This document shows positions 10,408-22,775 of a DNA stretch of 64,000 nucleotides, piece by piece. Numbering within the stretch: the first letter of the stretch is position 1; each line of letters begins with the position of its first letter. Under the pieces are notes generated by a model that worked only from the letters and a program-made list of their open reading frames with translations, had not been told where the DNA came from and searched no databases. This stretch comes from Lolium rigidum (Eukaryota; Streptophyta; Magnoliopsida; Poales; Poaceae): the NCBI RefSeq assembly GCF_022539505.1, contig NC_061514.1:341046644-341110643 (forward strand), read 5' to 3'. A program made the translations under genes and the position numbers.

Positions 10408-10937
10408 CAACTACGCTTAACTGCAGGTTTCCATCAATCGTGCGCTGTTGAACGTACAGGACCTAACGAGTCCGGCCCGGGCGTTTAATTGGTATTAAGT
10501 TTAGTTAATTAAGCCTATCTTGGTTGCTGGAGACATTATTTTCTGATGATTGAGCGTCAGCGGAGTTTACATGTAGCCAAGTAAGCGCGTACAGTGTATC
10601 ACGCGCCACAGCACACACAGTGCGCACCCAATTTCTACAGCTAGTTAGAGGCAGATTGATTTGGATGAGCGAGGCAGAATGATAGTTAACTAGTGCTGAG
10701 GGGGCTCTTCGGCAAAGGTTGGGATGGACGGTCCACTTCAATTGTATAGTTACAATGCTTTGATGGGGTTAACTGACTTTGAGAGCTTCGCCAAGGATTT
10801 CAGATTTGGCGGTGGTGGTTTCAGACTTTCACTAGACAGATCCGGATAGCCTGTGGGTGGCACTACTCTGCGAGTCTTCCTTATGAAGTTGTGATTCGTC
10901 CGGGATCACACCATCGGGCTGTGGCAGTTTTCTTTTT
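10408..10937. other. intergenic DNA, no gene recognised
   Basis: No motif, repeat or gene was recognised between the LTR retrotransposon and the Harbinger element. Confidence 0.5.
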
Positions 10938-10940
10938 TAA

Positions 10941-13018
10941 CGGGGCCGCGCCGGATTGAGCGTTTGGGGGACGTGTTTTGTTCGTGCCGCCTTTGGGGGA
11001 CGTCGCTTCCCAGCCGCGTCCCCCAAACGCCGCCCCCAAACATTTAAATTACTTTTTTTTAACACAGAACCATTTATCAAATATAGCATATGAATAAAAA
11101 TGTTTGCGAGGATTGTTTTCAAATTAAATTACAACAAATAATAAAACAAGTAAACAAATATAATAAATAGGGGTAGATGCTACATCAAGGTGCCATGGTA
11201 TTTCCTTTGATCCTCCACAAATGCTCAACGAGATCAGCTTTAAGTTGCTCATGCACATTGCTGTCACGAATCTCTGCGTGCATGGCGAGAAAATCAGCAA
11301 AATCTGCAGGCAACTCATGATCAACCTCCGCAAGAGGGCCTTGACACTCATAGGGACCAACATGTGACCTAGCATGATTATTGCGGTCATTCTCGATGAT
11401 CATGTTGTGCATGATCACACAAGCCTGTATCACCTCCCACATTTGATCGTGAGACCAGCTTAGAGAAGGGTAACCGACAATGGAAAATTGTGCTTGAAGC
11501 ACACCAAATGCCCGCTCGACATCCTTCCTGCAAGCCTCCTTCGCGTAGCAAAGTGAGAATTCTTCAAACCTGATGGATTCGAGATTGTTTTGACAAAAGA
11601 GGCCCATTTTGAATATATACCATCGGCTAGATAATAGCCTTTGGTATATTCGTGGCCATTGATCTCATAGTTGCATGGTGGAGCATGCCCTTCCACTAGT
11701 CTGCTGAACACCGGAGACTGCTGCAACACGTTGATGTCATTGTGTGATCCCGCCATGTCAAAGAAAGAATGTCAAATCCACAGGTCATAATTTGCCACAG
11801 CTTCAAGCACCACACTGCAATATCCATGACGGCCTTTGTATATACCTTGCCAAGCAAACGGGCAGTTCTTCCATGCCCAGTGCATACAATCGATGCTTCC
11901 AAGCATTCTAGGAAATCCTCTAGCAGCATTTTGTGCCATGATCCTTGCAGTCTCTTCCTCAGTTGGCCCTCTCAAATAGTATTTGCCAAACTTTCCCACC
12001 ACAGCTCGGCAAAACTTGTACATGCACTCAATGGCAGTAGACTCACTCATGCGAAGGTAGTCGTCTTGTGTATCGGCAGGTGCTCCGTATGCAAACATCC
12101 TCATGGCGGCGGTGCACTTCTGAATCGACGAGAACCCGAGGACGCCTACAGCGTCGACCTTGAGCTTGAAGTAGGGGTCGAACTCTCGAAAGCCGTGGAG
12201 GATATTCATGAACAGCCCCTTGCTCATCCTGTACCGGCGCCGAAAATTGTCGGCCTATGTTGCGTCGTCGGCGAAGTAGTCGTTGTGCAGCATGGCATGC
12301 CCCTCCATCCTCTGCCGGGGCTTCGACTTCTTTCTTCCCGGCCTTGATCCTCCGCGGCGCGGCCTCTTCCTCTTCTCCGCCTCAGCGTCGAGCAATTCCT
12401 GGAGGGACGCGATGATCAGCAAATGCTCCCGCAGGTCGTCGTCGAAGGCTTGATCGTCCTCCAGCAGCAAGGCAACCATCTCATCGTCGCTGTCCATGGC
12501 TGAAGCAAAATCAATGGTTAAATTTGCGCCGAGGCAGACGACGCAACAAACAGCGGCCAATCGCGCCTACCTGGCAAGTCGTTGAGCACCTTCTGTGCGC
12601 GGAGGTGGGGCGGATTTGACGGCGCGTTCTGGGACGCGCTGGCGACGCGGCGGCGGCGGCACGACCAGCGGGAGCCCCAGCCGCGACAACGGTTCCGACT
12701 CTCAGCAGAGATCAGACGCCCAACCGGCCGGGAAATCCAGCGGCGGCGGTGGGGTGGGAGGCGCGGGAACGAAGGAGCGACTAGAAAAGAGGCGCGAACC
12801 AACGGTTTATGCAAATAGTCACCGACATGTGGGAGCCCGCCTCGCTTTTCGTTGTGTCTGGCGTCCCCGGTGCGTCCCCTGTGGGACGGGGACGGGCTCG
12901 GGGCGCCGGACACCGTATCGGGCCGCGCCAGACAAAAATGGGCTTTGGGGGACGCGGCTGGAACGCATTTTTTGTCCGGCGCGCCCCAAAACCTTTGGGG
13001 ACGCGGCTGGAGATGCTC
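10941..13018 (-). mobile_element. PIF/Harbinger transposon with decayed transposase
   Basis: The right end, on the opposite strand, reads GAGCATCTCCAGCCGCG followed by TCCCCAAAGG, a common Harbinger terminus in grasses, and abuts TAA (13019-13021). The left side has matching GC-rich subterminal sequence (CGTCCCCCAAACGCC) next to a TAA (10938-10940), but it lacks the outermost GAGCATCTCCAGC, so that end is degraded. Inside, the minus strand encodes a DDE transposase. The GC-rich ends and the position of the gene fit a single element. Confidence 0.75.
11185..12497 (-). pseudogene. PIF/Harbinger DDE transposase (HARBI1-like nuclease), broken
   Basis: Transposases of this family cut and reinsert the element at TWA sites in the nucleus. 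The start MDSDDEMVAL leads into an acidic then basic N-terminus (RKRPRRGGSRPGRKKSKPR). The nuclease core follows, with all three acidic positions of the DDE triad: the Asp in LGSIDCMHW (codon near 11890), the Asp in [11 protein letters not shown] (11622-11624) and the Glu in [11 protein letters not shown] (11515-11517). Lesions: a TAG at 12255-12257, a TGA at 11772-11774 in the same frame, and a one-base frameshift near 11535 shortly before the Glu segment. The C-terminus (…HLWRIKGNTMAP) is present. No Myb-like partner ORF was recognised in the element. The gene is non-functional as read. Confidence 0.85.
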
Positions 13019-13054
13019 TAAAGGTGTCGAAGGACCTGGAGTATGGAGGTGGTG

Positions 13055-13423
13055 TTTTGGCTCATAGGAGCAAATGCTCCCATTATACAAAATAATTAAA
13101 AATTAATTTTTAAAATGTCAAAAAAATTGACATAAATCTTTGGGTGTACATCGGGACATTCTACGTTCATACATAAGTTTTCTTGGAAAAACAACATTTT
13201 GTGTGGTGTGTACAAAAAAGATAAAAAAATGTGCTATACGTAGTCGTGTTACAGCATCAAAACTTGTTTTTTTACAGGAGCCACCAAATTTTTTTTTAAT
13301 TTTTTTGAAAATTTGTGTGCCAACATAAAATGTTAGATATACATGTAAAAATTTAGTTTATAATTTTTTGACACTTCGAAATGTAGATTAACATAATAGG
13401 AGCAAATGCTCCTATAAGCCAAA
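13055..13423. mobile_element. ~369-bp inverted-repeat MITE
   Basis: The left end TTTTGGCTCATAGGAGCA and the right end (opposite strand) TTTGGCTTATAGGAGCA form an inverted repeat. Each is followed by a second short palindrome, GGAGCAAATGCTCC. The interior is AT-rich and non-coding. No clean target duplication was identified, so the superfamily (Mutator-like is one option) is left open. Confidence 0.65.
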
Positions 13424-13630
13424 GTGCATTTCCCCTTGGAGTATCGGCTATTTAGTTGGCATACACATATGATGGATCACTAAACTGGGCTTCCCTAGCT
13501 AGTGCTCAACCGCCCGCGAGTGTATGGACGGTTGATTCCTCGACAAATAGACTTAAATTGTACGACGGCGAGGTTTGGCGATTCGGTCACTGATTTCGAT
13601 CACTAAACCAAAACAATCGATAATCTGTTA
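13424..13630. other. intergenic spacer
   Basis: Short AT-rich stretch with no recognisable feature. Confidence 0.4.
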
Positions 13631-14010
13631 GCTCACAATTTATCAACCTTTATGTTTGTTATTTAGCAATGATAAATGTGAAGAGTTATCAACCCGAAAA
13701 GTTACTTTTATTTAGAATATTTATAAATATTTTAGCTCACAATTTATCAATCCTTTGCCCGTTATGTATTAAAGGTAAATGTAAAAAGTTATCAACCTGA
13801 AAAGCTATTTAGAATGTTTTAGGGACCGTTTTAGCTCACAATTTATCAAACCCTCCCCTAGTTATTTATCAACGGTAAATGTGAAAAGTTATCGATCCAA
13901 AAGGCTAATTTTATTTAGAATATTTTGCAAACATTTTTAGCTCACAATTTATCAACTCCTCGGATCATTATTTATCAACGGTAAATGTGAAAAGTTATCT
14001 ACCCAAAAAG
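13631..14010. repeat. tandem repeat, four copies of ~99-106 bp
   Basis: Each copy starts with GCTCACAATTTATCAA (13631, 13735, 13834 and 13940) and contains GGTAAATGTGAAAAGTTATC and TTTTATTTAGAATATTT, with moderate divergence among copies. The last copy ends where the truncated Tat-like element begins. Confidence 0.85.
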
Positions 14011-14016
14011 CTTTTT

Positions 14017-15663
14017 TTTACGGAGGATGCCCTCCTTCTCCTCTGCTTTGGTTTGGGCCTCCGCCTTCTGCTTCTCCTCCTCCTCCAGCTTCGCCTTCAC
14101 CTGGCCCAGCTCCTTCAGTTTATCAGCTTCTCGCCGGGCTTCGTTTGCCAGCATGTTTGCCTTTTCAAGCTGCCCGGCTGAAGATTTGGCGGATTCTCGG
14201 AGCTAGGCATTCTCGGCTTCAAGCTTGATGAACTGTGCGGCGAAATCCGTCACCATAGCCACCGCAGCTTGGATAGGCTGCAACAAAGAAGACAAAGAAT
14301 CACTCAAGCACTCGAACGTCCATCAAGCCAACACTCGGTTGCGTGCAACCAACTGTTGGCTCGGGGGCTACTCGGGTAAAGACCATCATAAAAGGGAAAA
14401 ATGCAATAGCACTTACATGCCCTTCTGGGGTCGAAGGACTAGGAGTAGCTGCTGACGGATCTTCTTTCTTCTTCTTCAGCTTCCTCTTCGGCGGCGGTGG
14501 AATGATCGACGCCTCTTCCGGCATAACTGATATTTTAGACCCCGCTATCACCATCCTTTCGGAGCCGGTCTTCACCTTCTTCGAAGATGGAGGATTCATC
14601 TCCCCTTCATTACTGCATAAAAGAATTCAACTACATCAACAACACGGATGAAAATTGCTAACTAATTCAACAAGGCATATGAGTAAAAGTGCTTACGACT
14701 CAAATGACCGCTCTTCCTCATCGACAAAGACACCTGACGGCCTCTTGAGTGGCTGAGCAGTCGACGCTTCGGGAGCTGCATCAGTAGAAGGAATTCGATC
14801 AGCATCATCGTTGTTTCGGCCGCTAGGACTCGACTCGCTGTATCAGTCAAGTCATCGACAGTTGCCCTCTGGTATTTGACAATAAAGGCCCCGACATCAT
14901 CGTCTTCTTCTTCTTCTTCTTCTTCGGTGGCCTCATCGTCATCGGCCACCTCGACATTTTCTTCAACATTTCCTATGAGCTCGTCATCCTCGGGCTCGAC
15001 TCTAGTCTTGGGTGCAGGAGGATAGTACTTAGGGATAGTTGAAGCCTGACAACTCAGAAGAATATCAAAGTCAAAAATAAATCATCGGCTACAAATGTCA
15101 CATCGAGTGTAGAATGCAAAATAACCTTGGCTGGAAGATGATGAAACTCGTATGGCTCTTGAAGGGCTACCAAGGAAATGGTGTCTTCTTGGCTGAAGTG
15201 TGTCAAGCGTCTAACTTCATCCAAGAGTTCCTTATCCGAAAGATCCGCGGCATTGATCCGGGTCACATCCTTAGCGCCAGTGTACAACCACATCTGGTGA
15301 GCCATGGACATCACCGACTGGATGCGGCGTTTCTGGAGCTAGCAAAGCAGCGACTTCAGTGCCAGACATTGTTCGGCCACCGGCAGTTTTCAGCTCCAAT
15401 ACCTTCTCATATAATTTGCCGACTACTTCCTTTTCTTCGGCAGTAAAGATGTTCCACCAAGAAGTCTTCGGTGTTGCCTCCGTAACATCTTCGAACTCTG
15501 GCAGATTGGAGCGGTGACCCGAAGCTGGCTGGTCCCTGAGATAGAACCACTTTGACCTCCACCCCTGGACGGATTTTCTCATCGGGAAGTTGAAGTAATT
15601 AACCTCCTTCCTCACGACAAAGCCGACCCCTCCTACAACGTAGGGTCTGCTGCCCCTGCTGTG
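14017..15663 (-). pseudogene. Tat-lineage antisense ORF (Transposase_28-type), 3' part
   Basis: This is the C-terminal part of the protein whose N-terminus lies at 55177-55628; the 39.5-kb insertion separates them. The first exon block (15663 to about 15124) carries VVRKEVNYFNFPMRKSVQG and WRSKWFYLRDQP, hallmarks of the 'putative gypsy-type transposon' domain of grass retroelements. It ends at a GT donor. Further blocks follow: an acidic run (EEEEEEEDDD, about 14900), a Pro/Lys-rich block at 14611-14421 (PPPPKRKLKKKKEDP), and a coiled-coil-like C-terminus at about 14284-14017. Lesions: a one-base deletion near 14830 and a TAG near 14205 in the coiled coil. The sequence stops abruptly at 14017 at a run of A (minus strand), so the element is truncated there. 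The function of these antisense ORFs in Tat elements is unknown. Confidence 0.75.
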
Positions 15664-15668
15664 GTGCT
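15664..15668. other. target site duplication GTGCT (left)
   Basis: Identical to GTGCT at 55172-55176. The pair brackets the whole nested insertion and marks the original integration site inside the antisense ORF. Confidence 0.9.
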
Positions 15669-17268
15669 TGATAACGCATGAAGCACACGTCCGTTGGGAA
15701 CCCCAAGAGGAAGGTGTGATGCGTACAGCAGCAAGTTTTCCCTCAGTAAGAAACCAAGGTTATCGAACCAGTAGGAGTCAAGGAACACGTGAAGGTTGTT
15801 GGTGGCGGAGTGTAGTGCGGCGCAACACCAGGGATTCCGGCGCCAACGTGGAACATGCACAACACAATCGAAGTACTTTGCCCCAACGTAACAGTGAGGT
15901 TGTCAATCTCACCGGCTTGCTGTAAACAAAGGATTAAATGTATAGTGTGGAAGATGATGTTTGTTTGCGAAGAACAGTAAAGAACGAGTTTGCAATAGAT
16001 TGTATTTCAGATGTAAAGAATGGACCGGGGTCCACAGTTCACTAGTGGTGTCTCTCCCATAAGATAAATGGCATGTTGGGTGAACAAATTACAGTTGGGC
16101 AATTGACAAATAGAGAGGGCATAACAATGCACATACATATCACGATGACTACTATGAGATTTAATCAGGGCATTACGACAAAGTACATAGACCGCTATCC
16201 AAGCATGCATCTATGCCTAAAAAGTCCACCTTCGAGGTTATCATCCGAACCCCTTCCAGTATTAAGTTGCAAACAACAGACAATTGCATTAAGTATGGTG
16301 CATAATGTAATCAACACAAATATCCTTAGACAAAGCATTGATGTTTTATCCCTAGTGGCAACAGCACATCCACAACCTTAGAACTTTCTGTCACTGTCCC
16401 ACATTCAATGGAGGCATGAACCCACTATCGAGCATAAATACTCCCTCTTGGAGTCACAACTATCAACTTGGCCAGAGCCTCTACTAGCAACGGAGAGCAT
16501 GCAAGAACATAAACAACATATATATGATAGATTGATAATCAACTTGACATAGTATTCCATATTCATCGTATCCCAACAAACACAACATGTAGCATTACAA
16601 ATAGATGATCTTGATCATGATAGCCAGCTCACAAGATCTAACATGATAGCACAATGAGGAGAAGACAACCATCTAGCTACTGCTATGGACCCATAGTCCA
16701 GGGGTGAACTACTCACACATCAATCCGGAGGCGATCATGGTGATGAAGAGTCCTCCGGGAGATGATTCCCCTCTCGGGCAGGGTGCCGGAGGCGATCTCC
16801 TGAATCCCCCGAGATGGGATTGGCGGCGGCGGCGTCTCTGGAAGGTTTTCCGTATTGTGGCTCTTGGTACTGGGGTTTTCGCGACGAAGGCTATAAGTAG
16901 GCGGAAGGGCGGAGTCGGAGGGCTGACGAGGGGCCCACCCCATAGGGCGGCGCGAGCCCCCCTCTGGCCGCGCGGCCCTATGGTGGCGGCGCCTCGTCGC
17001 CCCACTTCGTATCCCTTTCGGTCTTCTGGAAGCTTCGTGGAAAAATAAGACCCTGGGCGCTGATTTCGTCCAATTCCGAGAATATTTCCTTTGTAGGATT
17101 TCTGAAACCAAAAACAGAAGAAAACAACAACTGGCTCTTCGGCATCTCGTCAATAGGTTAGTGCCGGAAAATGCATAATAATGATGTAAAGTGTGTATAA
17201 AACATGTGAGTATCATCATAAAAGTAGCATGGAACATAAGAAATTATAGATACGTTTGAGACGTATCA
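15669..17268 (-). repeat. LTR 1 (3' LTR) of the Athila-like array
   Basis: Uninterrupted 1600-bp LTR. On the minus strand it begins TGATACGTCTCAAACG and ends at TGATAACGCATG read from the plus strand. It includes a GC-rich block near 16.75-17.0 kb. Confidence 0.9.
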
Positions 17269-20200
17269 AGCATCCCCAAGCTTAGTTCCTACTCGCCCTC
17301 AAGTAGGTAAACGATAACAAGGATAATTTCGAAGTGACATGCTATCATAATCTTGATCAATACTATTGTAAAGCATATGAGATGAATGCAGCGATTCGAA
17401 GCAATGGTAAAGACAATGAATAAACAATTGAATCATATAGCAAAGAATTTTCATGAATAGTACTTTCAAGACAAGCATCAATAAGACTTGCATAAGAGTT
17501 AACTCATAAAGCAATAGATTCTTAGTAGAAAGCTTTGAAGCAACACAAAGGAAGATATAAGTTTCAGCAGTTGCTTTCGACTTCAACATGTATATCTCAT
17601 GGATAATTGTCAACACAATGTAATATAACAAGTGCAATAGGTAAACATGTAAGAATCAATGCACATAGTTCACACAAGTGTTTGCTTCTAAGATAGAAAG
17701 AAGTAGGTAAACTGACTCAACAATAAAGTAAAAGATAGGCCCTTCTCAGAGGGAAGCATGGATTACTATTTTTGTGCTAGAGCTTTTCATTTTGAAAACA
17801 TAGAAACAATTTTGTCAACGGTAGTAATAAATCATATGTGTTATGTATAAGACATCTTATAAGTTGCAAGCCTCATGCATAGATTACCAATAGTGCTCGC
17901 ACCTTGTCCTAATTAGCTTGGATTTACATGGATTATCATTGCATAACATATGTTTCAACCAAGTGTCACAAAGGGGTACCTCTATGCCGCTCTGTACAAA
18001 GGTCTAAGGAGAAAGATCGCATTTGATTTCTCGTTTTTGATTATTCTCAACTTAGACATCCATACCCGGACAACATAGACAACAGGTAATGGACTCCTCT
18101 TTAATGCATAAGCATTCAACAACAGGTAATATTCTCATAAGAGATTGAGGATTAATGTCCAAACTGAAACTTCCACCATGATTCATGGTTTTAGTTAGCG
18201 GCCCAATGTTCTTCTCTAACAATATGCATACTCAAACCATTTGATCATGATAAATCACCCTTACTTCAGACAAGACGAACATGCATAGCAACTCACATGA
18301 TATTCAACAAAGGTGTAATAGTTGATGGCGTCCCCAGAAACATGGTTACCGCTCAACAAGCAACTTGTTAAGAAATAAGATACATAAGTACATATTCTTC
18401 ACCACAATAGTTTTTGAGGCGGCTATTTTCCCATGAGTTATATATTGCAAAGACAAAGGATAGAATTTTAAAGGTAGCACTCAAGTAATTTACTTTGGAA
18501 TGGCAGAGAAATACCATATAGTGGGTAGGTATGGTGGACACAAATGGCATAGTTTTTGGCTCAAGGATTTGGATGCACGAGAAGAATTCCTCTTAATACA
18601 AGGCTTAGGCTAGCAAGGTTGAAGCAAACTCAAGTATAACCGGTACAACAAAACTTACATAAGAACATATTGCAAGCATTATAAGACTTTACGCTGTCTC
18701 ATTGTTGTTCAAACACCTTAACCAGAAAATATCTAGACTCTAGAGAAACCAATCATGCAAACCAAATTTTAACAAGCTCTATGTAGTTCTTCATTTATAG
18801 GTGCAAAGTACATGATGCAAGAGCTTAAACATGATCTATATGAGCACAACAATTGCCAAGTATCAAATTATTCAAGACATTATACCAATTACCACATGAA
18901 GCATTTTCTGTTTCCAACCATATAACAATGAATGGAGCAGTTTCATCCTTCGCCATGAACATTAAAAGTAAAGCTAAGAACATATGTGTTCATACGAAAC
19001 AACGGAGCGTGTCTCTCTCCCAAACAAGGAATGCTAGAATCCTATTTTATTCAAACAAAAACAAAAACAAACAGACGCTCCAAGTAAAGCACATAAGATG
19101 TGACGGAATAAAAATATAGTTTCACTAGAGGTGACCTGATAAGTTGTCGATAAAGAAGGGATGCCTTGGGCATCCCCAAGCTTAGATGCTTGAGTCTTCT
19201 TGAAATATGCAGGGATGAACCACGGGGGAATCCCCAAGCTTAGACTTTTCACTATTCTTGATCATATTGTATCATCCTCCTCTCTTGACCCTTGAAAACT
19301 TCCTCCACACCAAACTCAAAACAAACTCATTAGAGGGTTAGTGCATAATCGAAAATTCATATATTCAGAGGTGACATAATCATTCTTAACACTTCTGGAC
19401 ATTGCACAAAGCTACTGAAAGTTAATGGAACAAAGAACTCCATCAAACATAGCAAAACAGGCAATGTGAAATAAAAGGCAGAATCTGTCAAAACAGAACA
19501 GTCCGTAAAGACGAATTTTTCTGGGGCACTTAACTTGCTCAGATGAAAATGCTCAAATTTAATGAAAGTTGCGTACATATCTGAGGATCACGCACGTAAA
19601 TTGGCAGATTTTTATAAATTTCCTACAGAAGGGGCTGCTCAATTTCGTGACAGTAAGAAATCTGTTTCTGCGCAGTAATCTAAATCTAGTATTGACTTTA
19701 CTATCAAAGACCTTACTTGGCACAACAATGCAATAAAATAAAGATAAGGAGAGGTTGCTACAGTAGTAACAACTTCCAAGACTCAAATATAAAATAAAAG
19801 TGCAGAAGTAAAATAATGGGTTGTCTCCCATAAGCGCTTTTCTTTAACGTCTTTCAGCTAGGCGCAGAAAGTGTGAATCAAGTATTATCGAGAGATGAAG
19901 CATCAACATCATAATTTTCACAATTTGTCACATTAGGTATCTTAGATGCTCCATTATCCACATAGGCTTTCTCCTTAAACTTAAGAGAAGAAAAAGTTGA
20001 ACCCAAGGTTCCCATAGCTTCTTCAAGTTCACTAATCCTATGGTTTTGATTATCATGAGTAGCACAAGTTTCTAAGACGGAAATTCTCTCATTAATTCCA
20101 CCTAGAGATTTATCAATTTTATCAGTGCTATTAAGTAATATTCCCAATTTAGTCTTAATACTTGGAAGATTTTGCTCTATGGTCTCCAACTTTTTCATGA

Positions 20201-20760
20201 CATCTTCAAGAGAAATTTCAATTTTAGCTTCATTAACAGGTGGTATTCCAACTAGACTCTCAATAATGCAACTAGCTTCTAAAGCGGGGGTGCCTAGGAA
20301 ATTACCTCCCGCAAGAGTATCAAGAACATACCTATTCCAGCTAGAGATACCAACATAAAAGTTCCTAAGTAGGATAATAGTGGAGTGTTTCTTAGTGCAC
20401 CTATGATGAGCATCACTAATTCTATACCAAGCATCTTTAAAACTTTCTCCCCCTTGTTGCTTAAACGAACGAACTTCAACTTCAGGATTACTCATTTTAG
20501 CAGTAGTAAATAAAGCAAACTAAATAAAGTAAATGCAAGTAACTAATTTTTTTGTGTTTTTAATATAGAAAATGCAAACAAGACAGTAAATAAAGTAAAT
20601 CTAGCAACTAATTTTTTTGTATTTTTGATATAGAGAGCAAACAAAGCAGTAAATAAAGTAATGTAAAGCAAGACAAAAACAAAGTAAAGAGATTGGATGT
20701 GGGACACTCCCCTTGCAGCGTGTCTTGATCTCCCCGGCAACGGCGCCAGAAAAAGTTGCT
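17269..20760 (-). other. internal domain 1 of the Athila-like array
   Basis: 3.5 kb of mostly non-coding AT-rich sequence. It runs from the polypurine tract (17269-17285; AAGCTTGGGGATGCT on the minus strand) to the primer binding site near 20731-20748. A second and third PPT-like CATCCCCAAGCTTAG motif occur near 19170-19245. The only gene remnant is the short gag frame at 19878-20495. Confidence 0.8.
19878..20495 (-). pseudogene. truncated Athila-like gag
   Basis: An open frame of 205 codons starting MSNPEVEVRSFKQQGGE. Its early part (…SFKDAWYRISDAHHRC… then VDTLAGG-like LDTLAGGNFLGTPALEASC) aligns in layout with the middle of the gag at 22776-24873 (VAQAWERMKSLV… then LDSAAGGTFMSITLGEATN). 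The region is followed by a predicted coiled-coil segment (about residues 95-165) and ends DVDASSLDNT, echoing DVDTLSLDNT at the end of the longer gag-protease. The N-terminal capsid core and the whole protease are missing, so this is an internally deleted gag. Gag forms virus-like particles that package element RNA; whether this short form works is unknown. Confidence 0.7.
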
Positions 20761-20846
20761 TGATGGCGTCCAAGACACACGTCCGTTGGGAACCCCAAGA
20801 GGAAGGTGTGATGCGTACAGCAGCAAGTTTTCCCTCAGTAAGAAAC
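20761..20846 (-). repeat. LTR 2 of the array, first 86 bp (left of the insertion)
   Basis: Begins TGATGGCGTCCAAGACACACG and stops at …CAGTAAGAAAC, where the plus-strand element was inserted. It resumes at 29055 with CAAGGTTATCG. Confidence 0.85.
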
Positions 20847-22438
20847 TGATACGTCTCCGACGTATCGATAATTTCTTATGTTCCATGCCACATTATTGAT
20901 GATATCTACATGTTTTTATACACATTATATGTTGTATTTATGCATTTTCCGGCACTAACCTATTAACGAGATGCCGAAGAGCCAGTTGCTGTTTTCTGCT
21001 GTTTTTCGTTTCAGAAATCCTACAAAGGAAATATTCTCGGAATTGGACGAAATCAACGCCCAGGGTCCTATTTTTGCACGAAGCTTCCAGAAGACCGAGG
21101 GGGAAAGGAAGTGGGGCCACGAGGCGCCGCCACAACAGGGCGGCGCGGCCCGGGTCTTGGCCGCGCGGCCCTGGCGTGTGGGGCCCTCGTGTGGCCCCCG
21201 CGTTGCCCTTCCGCCTACTTAAAGCCTTCGTCGCGAAACCCCCGATGCCGAGAGCCACGATACGGAAAACCTTCCGGAGACGCCGCCGCCGCCAATCCCA
21301 TCTCGGGGGATTCGGGAGATCGCCTCCGGCACCCTGCCGGAGAGGGGAATCATCTCCCGGAGGACTCTTCACCGCCATGGTCGCCTCCGGAGTGATGAGT
21401 GAGTAGTTCACCCCTGGACTATGGGTCCATAGCAGTAGCTAGATGGTTGTCTTCTCCTCATGTGCTTCATTGTCGGATCTTGTGAGCTGCCTAACATGAT
21501 CAAGATCATCTATCCGTAATTCTATATGTTGTGTTTGTCGGGATCCGATGGATAGAGAATACTATGTTATGTTGATTATCAATCTATTACCTATGTGTTG
21601 TTTATGATCTTGCATGCTCTCCGTTATTAGTAGAGGCTCGGCCAAGTTTTTGCTCTTAACTCCAAGAGGGAGTATTTATGCTCGATAGTGGGTTCATGCC
21701 TCCATTAAATGCAGGACGGTGATGGAAAGTTCTAAGGTTGTGGATGTGCTGTTGCCACTAGGGATAAAACATTGATGCTATGTCCGAGGATGTAGTTATT
21801 GATTACATTACGCACCATACTTAATGCAATTGTCTCTTGTTTGCAACTTAATACTGGAAGGGGTTCGGATGATAACCTGAAGGTGGACTTTTTAGGCATA
21901 GATGCATGCTGGATAGCGGTCTATGTACTTTGTCGTAATGCCCAATTAAATCTCACAATATTCTTCATATCATGTATGTGCATTGTTATGCTCTCTTTAT
22001 TTGTCAATTGCCCGACTGTAATTTGTTCACCCAACATGCTATTTATCTTATGGGAGAGACACCTCTAGTGAACTGTGGACCCCGGTCCATTCTTTTACAT
22101 CGAATACAATCTACTGCAATACTTGTTCTTTATTGTTCTCTGCAAACAATCATCATCCACACTATACATCTAATCCTTTGTTACAGCAAGCCGGTGAGAT
22201 TGACAACCTCACTGTTTCGTTGGGGCAAAGTACTTTGGTTGTGTTGTGCAGGTTCCACGTTGGCGCCGGAATCTCTGGTGTTGCGCCGCACTACATCTCG
22301 CCGCCATCAACCTTCAACGTGCTTCTTGGCTCCTCCTAGTTCGATAAACCTTGGTTTCTTTCTGAGGGAAAACTTGCCGCTGTACGCATCACACCTTCCT
22401 CTTGGGGTTCCCAACGGACGCGTGCTGTACGCGTATCA
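20847..22438 (+). repeat. 5' LTR of the plus-strand Athila-like element
   Basis: 1592 bp, from TGATACGTCTCCGACG to CTGTACGCGTATCA. Confidence 0.9.
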
Positions 22439-22449
22439 AGCATATTTTC

Positions 22450-22551
22450 TGGCGCCGTTGCCGGGGATCTGAAGAAAAGTTACACCACAAAGATTTCTAA
22501 CTCCCACGTCAACTACACGCCAGCATATTTTCTGGCGCCGTTGCCGGGGAG
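22450..22551 (+). other. duplicated primer binding site
   Basis: AGCATATTTTCTGGCGCCG followed by TTGCCGGGGA occurs twice: the site proper starts at 22450 and a second copy at 22533, 83 bases apart. The first is next to the LTR; the second leads into the AGATCAAGACACGCTGC sequence that also follows the site in the minus-strand array. Only one copy is normally present. Confidence 0.85.
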
Positions 22552-22775
22552 ATCAAGACACGCTGCAAGGGGAGTCTCCATAATCCAATCTCTTTACTTT
22601 TTTTTTGTCTTGCTTTATTTTATTTACTATTTTGTTTGCTGCACTTATATCAAAACACAAAAGAATTAGTTGCTAGCTTTACTTTATTTACTGTCTTGCA
22701 CTCTATATCAAAAACACAAAAAAATTAGTTACTTGCATTTACTTTATCTAGTTTGCTTTATTTACTACTGCTAAA

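Noticed and set aside
20938..21411. Minus-strand 157-codon frame in the LTR, repeated at 16.7, 27.6, 30.0 and 38.3 kb
   Set aside because: This is the GC-rich part of the Athila-like LTR in both orientations; the repeated occurrence reflects LTR copies, and the frames differ between copies.
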